Part shown: positions 24,306-34,969 of the stretch, one piece after another | How positions within the stretch are numbered: the first letter of the stretch is position 1 | How the letters are laid out: each line of letters opens with the position of its first letter | Source: Astrocystis sublimbata | Lineage: Eukaryota; Ascomycota; Sordariomycetes; Xylariales; Xylariaceae | Reading direction: 5' to 3' | Length of the DNA: 64,000 nucleotides | Assembly: GCA_022453515.1 (NCBI GenBank) | Contig: JAJNNY010000011.1 | Location: 124,001 to 188,000 of the forward strand | Program-made: the position numbers and the translations under genes | The notes under the pieces: model-generated | Told to the model about the DNA's origin: nothing | The model's database searches: none | The model's input: the letters and a program-made list of their open reading frames with translations, nothing else

Positions 24306-24320
24306 GATTGTTGATTCATT

Positions 24321-24391
24321 GCCCACTACTGGAGTCGAACCAGTTGCCTCCTCATTACTAGTGAGGCGCTCTACCGGTGAGCCAAGCGGGC
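24321..24391 (-). tRNA. tRNA-Thr (anticodon AGT)
   Basis: A complete cloverleaf folds on the minus strand. The acceptor stem GCCCGCT pairs with AGTGGGC (one G-U). The D arm is GCTC-ACCGGTA-GAGC, the anticodon arm CCTCA-CTAGTAA-TGAGG with anticodon AGT, and the T arm ACTGG-TTCGACT-CCAGT. The internal promoter boxes are TGGCTCACCGG (A) and GGTTCGACTCC (B). It has no intron and no encoded CCA, as normal for a nuclear tRNA gene. A34 would be modified to inosine to read ACU/ACC/ACA. Confidence 0.95.
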
Positions 24392-25632
24392 TTAAGCTAT
24401 CACGAAGTGATGATGTGGTGTTCCGTTGTTCGTAAATAGACTATTATGCAAGTAGAACAAGCGTGGCGCTTGTATGAACTATCTGCCTCCTTTGTTAATT
24501 ATAAGAAAATAGTAAACACCGACCAAAGAAACCATCGAACTACTGCCTAGGTATGCTACAGGCTGAATGTGCGTACAAATAAATACTCCGACTTCTGCTT
24601 CCAGTTTCCATGAGGCCGATCTTCCAAAATTGTATGGATTACTGGTTGCGCCTTGAACCGGAAGCCCTTGCCGGTTTCAGTTCAGCAGACTGACTGCGAC
24701 AAAGGTAGTGAATAAGTATCCACTTATAAAAAGTTGGTACTGGCATGCGAACTGGCACGAACCGGAGAGGTGGATTGAGTCCCAATCATCATTCACATGT
24801 GCATTGTTGCTGCACTAGCCTGCATACGTCGTAAATTCGAAGGTACCTTAGGTATATCGATACAATATTTGGGCAGCCAGTGAGTCCTGTTCTGGCAAAT
24901 CAGAGAAAACACGAGCCATGAGCACGGAGCAGACCTCGCGATGACTTTATTAATTCTGCGCCCGCGCATGAGAAACGGTGGTTTAGTAATTACGCTCGAA
25001 CGCTAGGGTGCTTCACATGGGAAACCTGAGCCGGGCAGGCAAAGGGGGAAAAAATCCCCATAACAAACTCGACAAAGTCCCCTCGTACTACGCAAAATTC
25101 AATGTAGAGCGGGATCGCAAGGTCCTCATGAGGCCTAGCGGGTCCTCTAGCTTGCTCTTTAGCGGGTCGCCCGGCGGGCTTGGTCACTCGATAAGCAGAA
25201 AACGAGAAAAAAAGATGGGGATGGAGGGGTTAAAAATTCCGATAAGCAGAAAATCCGTTGGCCCTTGGCTCTACAGCGGTCTGAGAGGGACAGCAGGTAC
25301 CTAATCTGAATTCCCGCAGTCTTGACTTGTCGACTTGTCTTGTCAGGCTCAGGTCTGCCTCCCTGTCTCCCTGCCTCACCTTCATCCTTTTTTTCCCTTC
25401 AACGCTTTTGAGGGAGAAAATCGTTCGGCAGGTCGGGCGACGCTTGGATTTCATCCACGTCTTTCTCATACACCCGCCCCCGCGCGCCTGCGTACGACTT
25501 CTTCAAGTTGTCATTCAAGGCGCCCTGTCGCACTGCTGTCGTGTCGTTCCTAGATTCTGCTCGAATTGTTCACCCACCCACCCATCCACCGACACTATAT
25601 ACAGACCTTGCGTCCTCTACCAACTCCCCACG

Positions 25633-28600
25633 ATGCCGCATTCTCTGTCGCCGCCGATAATGGTGGCCACAAATGGCGATGCCCCTCCGCCACCCTCCAG
25701 AGAGGATGTTTCCGCCATCCTCAACACCGTCTTCACAGCCACTACCTCATCCGCTTCAGTCGACGCCGCCTATGCCTTATGTGAGCTCATGCTGAACACG
25801 GTCGGCTTCCGCGGGCTTGCCTCCTACGGCATCCTCGCCGAGACTAAGAAGGCTGCCGCCGACAAGAAGAGCGGTCTCCGCCGCGAAGGCGCCCAGAACC
25901 TCCTCGGCGCCTTGTTTGAGAAGTTCCCACCGCGGCAGCCCGCCAGTGAGATAGTGTTCCTGCTCCAGGATGACGGCATGCTCGGCTGTGCGCTCGACGC
26001 GCTGGCCGACAAAGGCACTGTCGTACGCGATGCGGCCCAGTACGGCTTGGATGCCCTGTACGGTCACCTCTCCCCGGAAGCCCTTGTCGTTGGTCTTCTG
26101 CCCGCCATCGTAACCTACCTCTCCAAGAAGACTGGCAAATGGCAGGGTGCTGTTGGCGCTCTCAAGCTCCTGCAGCGTATGGCCGACAAGGCCCAGATGG
26201 AGATTGGCTGCACTAAGGAGCAGGCCCAAGAGAAGGACCTCCTCAGAGAATCCATGGGCTCCAAGCTCGCTACTTTGATTCCCATCGTCGAGAACAATAT
26301 GCATGACCTCAAAGCCGATGTCGAGAAACAGGCGCTGGTGACCATGCAGTCCCTCACCACATTATTATCCAACGATGATGTGGCCCCCCGGATTCCCTTG
26401 CTCATCGAGACGCTGCATCACCCTTCGACTCAGACCCTGCAGAAGGCGATCCATGCACTCTCCCAGACTACATTCGTCGCCATTGTCACCTCGCCAGTTC
26501 TTGCTCTGCTGACTCCATTCCTGGATCGTACTCTGAACAACCCCAGTACCTCGCAGGAAGTGCTGCGACAAGCTACCGTCATTACTGAAAACTTGACCAA
26601 ACTGGTTCACGATCCCGTCGAGGCAAGGACTTTCCTTCCAAAACTTCAGCCTGGTGTGAAAGCCGTAGCGGACCGCGCCCCTCTGCCTGAAGTCCGTGAG
26701 CTAGCCACAAGGGCATTAGACGTCATGGACAAGGCTATGAGCAACGAGAATGGTGTTGTAGAGAAAACCTCTCCCGATGATGTCGCTAAGATTCTGGATG
26801 CCGAGATTAAGAAGAACGGGGGGCTGTCTGGTGATCAAGACTTCTACAAGCTAGCCCGCCCATACATCTGTGCGATGGTTGCTAATGATTCCAATTACCG
26901 CCAAGTCGGCAGGATCCCTGGAAGGGTTGGTCCTTACATCAAGGATTTGATGCACCAGCCGACCTCTAGTGATGCCGTCGCGTCTGCTATTCACCAACAC
27001 TACGTCGCAGAAGACGAGCGCAAGTTCGGCATCCCAGAGAAGGAAGACGATGGCGAGACGGAGATCGTCAATGCTGATTTCTCTCTTGCCTACGGAGGTA
27101 TGCTTTTGCTGTCTCACACCAACCTGCGCCTTCTCAAGGGACATCGGTATGGTCTCTGTGGCCGAAACGGAGCCGGCAAGTCGACACTGATGAAGAGTAT
27201 CGCTGGTGGCAAGCTCGAGGGCTTCCCTCCCCAGGATGTTCTACGAACTTGCTACGTCGAGCACAACCAAGGCGAGGATGCCGACATTACCATCCTCGAC
27301 TTCATGGCCAAGGACCCGACCATTGCCTCGGAGGGCCGTCAAAGAATCTCGGAGGTCCTTGAGGAGTTCGGTTTCACTTCTGGGCCTGAAGGCCGTCAAT
27401 CCCAAAAGGTCGGATCGTTGTCCGGTGGATGGAAGATGAAGCTGGCTCTGGCCAGGGCTATGCTTCAGAAAGCCGATGTTCTACTGTTGGACGAACCTAC
27501 CAATCATTTGGACGTTGCCAATATTGCATGGTTGGAGACCTATCTGAAGACTCATACAGACATCACCAGCTTGATCGTTTCCCACGACTCGGGCTTCTTG
27601 GACAACGTCACAACCGACATCTACCATTATGAACCGGGCAAGAAGCTCGGCCACTTCAAAGGAAACCTAGATGCGTTTGTCAAAGTTCGGCCCGAGGCCA
27701 AGGCTTACTACACTCTCTCGGCTTCCAACGTCCAGTTCAAGTTCCCTCCTCCGGGTATCCTGTCAGGTGTCAAGTCCCAGACCCGAGCTATCATTCGCAT
27801 GTCGAACGTCTCCTACCAATACCCTAAGGCGCCTAAACCTTCCCTAGCAGAAGTCACCTGCCAGCTCAGTCTGTCCTCGAGAGTTGCTGTTATTGGCCCT
27901 AACGGTGCGGGCAAATCTACTCTCATCAAGATCTTGACCGGCGAAGTCATCCCTACTACCGGCCGAGTTGAGAAGCATCCTAACCTGCGTATTGGATACA
28001 TCAAGCAACATGCCCTAGAACACGTCGAGATGCATCTGGAGAAGACACCGAATCAGTACCTGCAATGGCGGTACGCTAATGGCGATGACCGGGAGGTTTT
28101 CTTGAAACAGACTCGCATTCTGTCAGATAAGGACAAAGAACAAATGGATAAAAAGATTGACATCGGCGACGGCAAGGGCGAAAAGCAGCTCGAGGCTCTG
28201 GTGGGTCGACAAAAGTGGAAGAAGACTTTCCAGTATGAAGTGTAAGTGCATAACTCTCGGGTCTACACCAGACACGGTAACTAACCTTGATCATAGAAAA
28301 TGGAGAGGCTGGCTACCTAAGTTCAACTCGCAGGTCTCGAGAGAGACGCTGATCGAGTGGGGTTTCGATAAACTGGTGCAAGAGTTTGACGATCACGAGG
28401 CTTCACGAGAAGGTCTGGGTTACCGTGAACTGCAGCCTACTGTCATTTCAAAGCATTTCGACGACCTGGGCCTGGATCCGGAGATTGCGAACCACAACGA
28501 GATCGGCAGCTTGTCAGGAGGGCAAAAGGTCAAGGTAGTTATCGCCGGTGCCATGTGGAACAACCCCCATCTACTCGTTCTTGACGAGCCTACCAATTTC

Positions 28601-29035
28601 TTGGATCGTGACTCCCTTGGAGGTCTTGCTGTGGCTATTAGAGATTTCAAGGGTGGTGTTGTCATGATTTCTCACAACGAGGAATTCGTCGGCGCTCTCG
28701 CTAGCGAACAGTGGCATATCAACGACGGTAAAATGACGATGAAAGGCTCCACCGCTATCTCAACCGACCGTTTCGAGGACAGCAGACCCGGCAGTGGAAT
28801 CAACAGTGTCATTGCCAGCACTGCAGCGAGCAGTGTGGCGAACAGCGCTGCCAATAGTACCATGAACAGCGAAGTTGAAGACAATACACCGTTGTCGTTC
28901 AGAGCCAAGAAGAAGAAGAAGAAGACGAAGAAGGAGGTCAAGGAGCAGGAAGTCCGACGGAGACTACGTCACATTGAGTGGCTCAGCACTCCCAAGGGCA
29001 CGCCTCATCCTGTCGACACTGATGATGAGGAGTAA
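25633..29035 (+). CDS. NEW1: New1/Elf1-type ABCF ATPase (eEF3-like)
   Basis: Predicted exons are 25633-28241 and 28297-29035, 1115 aa. An N-terminal HEAT-like region (about 20-390) is followed by two ABC cassettes. Cassette 1 has GRNGAGKS (about 511), LSGGWKMKLALA and LLLDEPTNHLD. Cassette 2 has GPNGAGKS (about 754), LSGGQKVKVVIAG (about 942) and VLDEPTNFLDRDS, with a chromodomain-like insert beginning KWRGWLPKF. It ends in a Lys-rich tract and RRRLRHIEWLSTPKGTPHPV, as in New1/Elf1 rather than eEF3. In yeast New1 acts on ribosomes in translation termination and recycling; S. pombe Elf1 has been linked to mRNA export. The Gln/Asn-rich prion segment of yeast New1 is absent. The frame is open upstream of 25633, but the leader there has no other good ATG. 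Confidence 0.93.
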
Positions 29036-29614
29036 ACGATACCACGGTTAGATGACACACAGCAAAAAGGGGCACGCTCAATCGACATGATGAGCCATCA
29101 TAGATGCATAGAAGGGATATTACGAGGCGTTTATACTTAGACTGGGTTGGGCGCAATGGGCTTTTCATTGTCGAAACACTTGTTTCAGTAATGATTTGGA
29201 TTCTTTTTGCTAGACGAAATGGGCATTGTCAAATGATTCTCTCTCTAGAATAATGTAGCGGGTTGCATTACATATTAAATTCCGACTTTGTACGCTCTCA
29301 TGGGGCATTGATAATGAAGTTACTTTTTCGCCAACTAGTGATGTAGAGGTAGCTTATGAGATATCTTGCAAATATCGTGGGGATGTGTTGCCACAACTTG
29401 GCTCGATACCTGCTCGGTTTTAAGGGCACATATTTACCCGGGTACTTTAACCCAACACTGGACATGACAGATATCTGAACAGCGACATGGTCGCCTGGCG
29501 AAGATGATTGATCGACTTTGTGTGCATTTATCGTAATCATAACACATACATACACTCAATCAATGTCTCCCATCTCCTTATAATCGATCTTCTGTAACTA
29601 CTAGAGCTCCTCTT
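29036..29614. other. Intergenic, New1 3' region and GT25 promoter
   Basis: AT-rich 580 bases between two same-strand genes. No additional gene or RNA recognised. Confidence 0.6.
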
Positions 29615-31424
29615 ATGCTGCATTACAGGCCTGAAGCAGATTTACCGACGATGCTACAGCACCGCCGGCGGACCTTCGCAGTCGTCGGTGTCGCGTTGTC
29701 GCTTGTATACCTCTGCACGTTATTTTCCCGCTCATCATATGATCCTAGACGGCTGCCTTTGTGGGCCCATCCTCGTCCGGGCCGTTACGAGGAAGTTGTG
29801 CTTAATGGCACCTTGGGGGTGAGTGCTTATATTTTCTCCTGCTGCTGTTACCCCTTTTTTGTTGCATATATAGATATATGGATGGATGGATATATCGATA
29901 AGTGTCTTTACCGATGCGTGGTTTTATCCGATTATATTTATTTGTCTGTTTGTTTGTATATACGGTGCTGAGCAAGGCAATTAATTCCAGTTCGCGGAGA
30001 TCTTCGTCATCAACCTTCCCTCGCGCCTGGACCGCCGCGAAGCTATGCTGAAGGCTGGTGCTGTGAGGTAAGTACGTGTCTTGCGCATATCTTTTACTCA
30101 CTCATATCGAAATTAACACTCAAATATACACACACCCCCTTTTTTCACTTTTCTCCCTTTTTTTTATGGCTTCATATACGCTCACTGGGCGATGACATCC
30201 CGACGTTGGGTACCTATTTTCTACTTTACTTATTTACACCTACCTAGTAACCTGAATCTTACGATCCTAGAGGCATTCTCAGGAGCCGACGACAGCGTCC
30301 CGCCATCTACAAGTGTCGCCAGTCAAGGGGCAACGGCGAGAAAGGCCAAGTCATCATCAGCAGGTGCCCGGGGCTCATGGAACTCCCACAAGAGCGCCAT
30401 ACAAACCATCGTGGACAGAAGACTAGGCGGCGCCCTCGTGCTCGAAGACGACGTGGATTGGGACGTAAGGCTGAAAACGCAGATGACGACGTTTGCCGAG
30501 GCGGCAAGGATGTGGCTTGATATAGACCTGGATACTACCGAGAGGGATGAGAAGCGGCAACTCGTCGCAAGAGCTCCAGCACCGGCACAAGGACGGGAGA
30601 CCAATATTCCTATTCCACAACGAAGAGGGAGGAGTATCGCTGGCAGTCCCTACGGCGATGGTTGGGATATCCTCTGGCTAGGGCATTGCGGGGCCGATCT
30701 ACCCTCCCCATTCTCATCCTCCACTTCTTCCTCATCCGCTTTATCCTCATCATCTTCATCTTCATCTTCACCCCTCATAATCCCCCTCCCCAACGACACC
30801 ACCGTCCCATCCCCCCAGCACCTCAAGCCGCACCCATTCGCTCTCCGGGATAAACTCGCAGCGGCCTACCCGCCGCACACGCGCGTCGTGCACGCCGCGG
30901 CCGGAAACGTGTGCAGTCTCGCGTACGCGGTAAGTCCGAAAGGCGCGACGAAGCTGCTGCGCTGGCTCCGGCGTGGGCGAGGAGAAGAATTCGCGGGCAG
31001 GCAGTGGGATCTCATGTTGAGGGACTGGTGCATGGGGGAAACTTGGAGGGATATGGGTCGAGGATGGAAGGAGCGTGATAGCGGCGGCACAGCTGCTGGG
31101 CATGCAGAGAATGCTGGGGGGCGAAGATCAAATGGACAAGAAGGTGAAAATGATGATGGTGATGGTGGTGGTGATAGTAACGAGGGCTCTGTTCCCATCT
31201 GCCTCACCGTGCAACCCCCTCTGTTCAGCCATCGATATGCGGGCGAAAAAGGGGGCGCGTCGGTCTCGGATATCAGGGGCCAAGGGGGCGGGATGGCGAG
31301 AGGGAAGAAGGGGACGCCGTATGTGAGGCTCAGTGTGCAGGAGAATATGGCACGGCTGGAGGCTGGATATCCGGTTGGTGGATTGGTGGATCAACTTCCT
31401 GATGATGGGGAGCCGTTGTGGTGA
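29615..31424 (+). CDS. Glycosyltransferase family 25 protein
   Basis: Predicted exons are 29615-29818, 29991-30067 and 30248-31424, 485 aa. A type II membrane anchor (about 22-39, FAVVGVALSLVYLCTLF) precedes the GT25 start FAEIFVINLPSRLDRREAML, which exon 2 supplies. Exon 3 contains GSWNSHKSAI, LGGALVLEDDVDWDVRLK with the acidic metal-binding motif, GWDILWLGHCG, and AYAVSPKGATKLLRW. GT25 enzymes transfer hexoses in the secretory pathway; the fungal substrates are not established. The joined exons read GAVSNLNLTILEAFSGADD across the second intron. Odd points are a Ser-only stretch (about SSSSALSSSSSSSSS) and a Gly/Asp/Asn-rich low-complexity segment near the C-terminus. The second Met (29651) is an alternative start. 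Confidence 0.85.
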
Positions 31425-31833
31425 TGGTGTCAACGGCCATTCTTGTCGTCGTGTAAGTGTTAGTGTTAGTGTTCGTGTCGGGGACATTTTCCTTAACGTA
31501 TATAACAGGATCAGATACAATCACATCTTGCAAGGTATTGGATGAGGTAAAAACCAATGGTATTATTTATCTAGAATTATGTATACCAAGTGTCGAATTT
31601 GAGGGTTCAAAAGAGTGATCGTGGGTTTTTAATACGCCCAAGTGCGCCGTTGCCCCTGTGTGGGCGATGCTTGTCAAATATGCTCAATAATCAAAGACCG
31701 CTTTGCGTGGATCCAATGCAATTATCGCGTCCCTTCCTCCTCCTCTCCCCCCTTGGAAGATTTCGAACATCGACATTCGAAGACGTTCACACGTCATGAA
31801 TGTCGCCAAGGAGGACACATACCAGCCAGCACC
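31425..31833. other. Short intergenic between convergent genes
   Basis: 409 bases between the GT25 gene (+) and the secreted-protein gene (-), holding both 3' UTRs. A GTGTTAGTGTTAGTGTTCGTGT microrepeat is at about 31456-31477. Nothing else seen. Confidence 0.6.
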
Positions 31834-32341
31834 TTAAACGTTGGTGCAGGTGATGGACCAGGAGCCCCAGTTCTTGTCGTCGCCCTCGGGTTCAGCGCAA
31901 ACCCGGTAATCAGGCTCGAACTTGTCGGCGGAGCAGCTCTTGTCGGTGAAGAGGTTGACTGAGTTGCTCATGTTAGTCTAACTATCTTTCAAGCACGGGA
32001 TGTCGGATGTGCCAGGATAGCATAGCTGGCTTTCTACGAGCCCAAAGGGGGGGGAAATCAAATAAAAATCGAAGCTTACATGTGCAGCCCAGGTCATCAG
32101 TGCCAGCGAGCAACTCTTCAAGGACGACGGAGGCGACGTTGAGGCCGGAGTCGGCAGGCAGCTCGTGGCAGGTGTTGGCGTCGGACTCGTCGACTGTGTA
32201 GAAGCCGTCGTTGAGCTCGTTGCAGCCCCTGGCGAGGTAGACGCGGAATTGGGCCAGACGGAGGCCGTCGCGCTTGAAGGTAGCGGCGTTGGCGCCCATG
32301 GCAAGGGCAGAGACTGCGGCGATGAAAGTGGTGAACTGCAT
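31834..32341 (-). CDS. Small secreted six-cysteine protein
   Basis: Predicted exons (minus) are 32341-32080 and 31958-31834, 128 aa. A clear signal peptide, MQFTTFIAAVSALAMGANA, is followed by a mature domain with six Cys in the contexts GCNEL, TCHEL, GCTF, SCSAD, VCAEP and TCTNV, likely three disulfides. Exon 2 gives the ending NWGSWSITCTNV. The splice (GTAAGC donor, CTAACATGAG branch region, CTCAG acceptor) restores the last three Cys; unspliced translation would run into a hydrophobic tail. I do not recognise the family. The size, Cys content and secretion signal resemble fungal effector candidates or extracellular defence proteins, which is inference. Confidence 0.8.
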
Positions 32342-34969
32342 TTTGACGGAGTGGGTGAAGTGTGTGTAGTTATTTGATGTTGGGTAGATAGATAGATGTA
32401 AGAGGTATGATGGTGATTAGAGCTGAATGTTTGATGGTGTTGGATCTTCTATATTCACAACAAGAAGACGAGCCGGCTTCATTTATATATACCTCTTCGT
32501 AGCTCTCATGACGGCCACGCTCGGCTACGTAAACGTTGCTTTGTCACTTAGCAGTTAACCACGACCCATTCGTTCATCGCTCGGGGTGTGGTGTCCACAA
32601 TAGCTCTCTCTGGTCCAATACGAAATGCAGTTCGCCATGGGAGTGGTCAACACGAAGCTTGGAACTGCGGTCGGGCACGTGAGTGTACGGCACAGTCGAC
32701 CATCAACCAGGGTATGTGACGAGTGTGCGAGTTGGGCCAGTCGTTGCCTTCAGCTCGGCGCCCGTGCGTTCTCGTGTTGGATCCCGTCGATCACGTAGCT
32801 CGAGATCGACAGGTTAAATGGACCTCATAGGTATTACCCACTTCCACTTGTCTTACTTACATACAATGCGAATTCACACAAAGTAAGCGGGAGAATCAAG
32901 GCAGTAAGTAATCAGGGACAAATCCCATAGGCTCGATAAGTAGCGTTCATCGACAAATCATAAGATCGCTGGCAATTGAGGAGTTGGCTTCACTTCAGTC
33001 TAAACCTGAACGAGACGGCTAGTAGGGCAGCCAGCAGGTGGGAATCTGGAGGCGGGGGCCGAGGGGGCCAGAAAGACGGGGTGATGGGTTATGCTTCGAG
33101 CTCTTAGCCAACGCCGTAGCCGCAACCTACGCCGCAGAGACGCAGTAGTTGCGCGGCAGATGGTCCCATATATCCCACATGGATCCATAGAGAATGCCGG
33201 GACTAGGCATGCTAGGTAGCTCGGTAGCTTAAAGCTTCACATACCTCGCATTCGCAAGTCTTTACACTTATTTACATGCATTGCATACAACCCATTACTT
33301 AGCAGTTGCGATATAGCTGCTAAGGTGGGAATTTGGAAAACCTCAGACAATGAACACGAAAGAACGTACGGCGTAAAGTATCAACTTACTCAATAGTACA
33401 TACAACATCCACAGTATCTACGACCTGCAACAAAATAGAGTTCATACCCCTCGATCTATTTGCTGACTTACCTAATTAATGATTCCTAACCCCAACACAC
33501 AGTAAATTCCGATAGCCCGCCAAGATAGCATACGCCGCACGAATAAACTTCAGCCTAGAGAAAACCCTAGATATCTCGCCATGTTACGTTAGGTTAGGTA
33601 CGTCATGATCGGCTGTTGAAAGACGATGGAATGAACTGCGGTGTAAAAAGGGCGCGGCGCCAAAGGGAACGTTGCTTCACAGGTTCTCTTGCTCCTGTAC
33701 CGGACTTCCGCAACGCTATCGTTTTCGAAGGGGGAAAGAAAAAAACCGTTATCGTTATTGTGATACTCGACTGGCCGACTGGCCGGGGTAGCTCGGTAGG
33801 TATGTTCGGAATTGGTGGAGCTGGGTACACGCATAACAATGCTTATGGACGCACAAACTTGGAGATTGATTGACTGATTGACTGATCTGCAAGACGAGCT
33901 GAGGCTCGGCACCGCCTTGTTCTGCCAATGCAATGCGCCTCGCCTTCGACCGCCCTTCCTCGTAAACGCAAAGCAGAGGCAAAGCAAAGCATCTGCACTG
34001 GGTCGGGCCGCCCGATTAGTCAGACGGCATATTCGCACACCAACGTGTGTCGTACAGGAGATACAGGAGATGCTTCTTCCGCCTGACCCTGACAGCTCGA
34101 GTGCATGCATGCCTAGGATCAAGACTTCCCCCCCCCGGGACCCGAGAACGTTGGCGAGGTTGGTCGATCTGCATTAAGACATATGTTTCGAGGCCCGGTG
34201 AGAGAACTAGGTAGTCTAGGCAGTCACCGCGAGCGTCGGCATGGGACATGCAGGTCCGTCAATATGCTTCACTCACCGCCATGCATCTAGCCTGTGCATA
34301 AGTCGGGAAGCGGAATATCAAGAACCGTGATAATACGAAGTACCCACACCATGAATCCCCATGCAAGCAAGCGGGAGTGCGAGGCACGTGGCATCTCTGA
34401 CCACATATTTGTCGTTATGTGTAACTTTCGACCCAGCTCTAGAATGAATGTCTAGTCCGACGACGAGTGGCAGTTCCGAATCAAGCGCCGCTGTCAAGCG
34501 GTCACTATTACCAACGAGGTGTTGCTGGAATACTTCCCAGCCCTCGGGCATGGGCACCAGGGTTCAGTGTCCGCAACGGAAAGGGGTAGAATAGGCAACC
34601 GTGACGAGGTAGGCAGCAACATCTTTTCGTTACGACGTATCTTGCCAAAGCGTTTCAAAATTTCTCTTATTTCTGCCACACATATCATAGCAACCTGTGC
34701 AGATTCATTCCCCTGAATGGTGCTGGAGCTCTAATCTATATTCACCGCGCCAAGTCAAGAACCGTCCTAATGCAGTCCTAAGCCGGGACGAGCTGGTCAA
34801 CTTACTCAATTGCAACACACCAGGCTCAATCAAGTCGGGCCTTTCCCCATGATCACATTTCGTCAACAGTTTGCGGTATAGCTTGACACTGAAAAAAAAT
34901 AACATATTCTCTAGCAACAACCGAGCCTGAGGTCTCAACAAGGTCGCTCATGAGCGGGTCACCACGATC
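32342..34969. other. 2.6-kb intergenic region
   Basis: Promoter of the secreted-protein gene (near 32342-32650) and the 3' side of the ceramide synthase gene. Overlapping frames at 33589-34122 occur on both strands with no family signature or plausible exons. A GATTGATTGACTGATTGACTGAT short repeat is at about 33864-33886. No gene supported. Confidence 0.5.
32481..32491 (-). promoter_or_regulatory. TATA box of the six-cysteine secreted protein gene
   Basis: On the minus strand TATATATAAAT lies about 140 bases upstream of the ATG at 32341. This is a consistent distance for a fungal TATA element with a leader of roughly 100 bases. A strong TATA box suits a regulated gene. Confidence 0.45.

Larger units (their letters stand above)
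21006..25632. other. 4.6-kb gene-poor region with one tRNA gene
   Basis: Lies between the divergent Fungal_trans-domain and New1 genes. Apart from tRNA-Thr at 24321-24391 I find no supported gene. The longest frame, minus 23547-23987, has a mildly protein-like middle (AALRRAWFRTFLLVLDGRR) but no start context, partner exon or family. CCTAGG/GGTAGG motifs occur near 22050-22070 and 24238-24258. The last 300 bases before 25633 are pyrimidine-rich, consistent with a New1 5' leader. Confidence 0.5.

Noticed and set aside
25633..29035. Annotation as elongation factor 3
   Set aside because: The ABC and HEAT layout is shared, but the KWRGW chromodomain insert and RRRLRHIEWLS...PKGTP tail match New1/Elf1, and the eEF3 basic tail is absent.
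33589..34122. 177-codon minus frame in the 32.3-35 kb gap
   Set aside because: Competing frames of similar size occur on the other strand and in another minus frame; there is no domain or start context.
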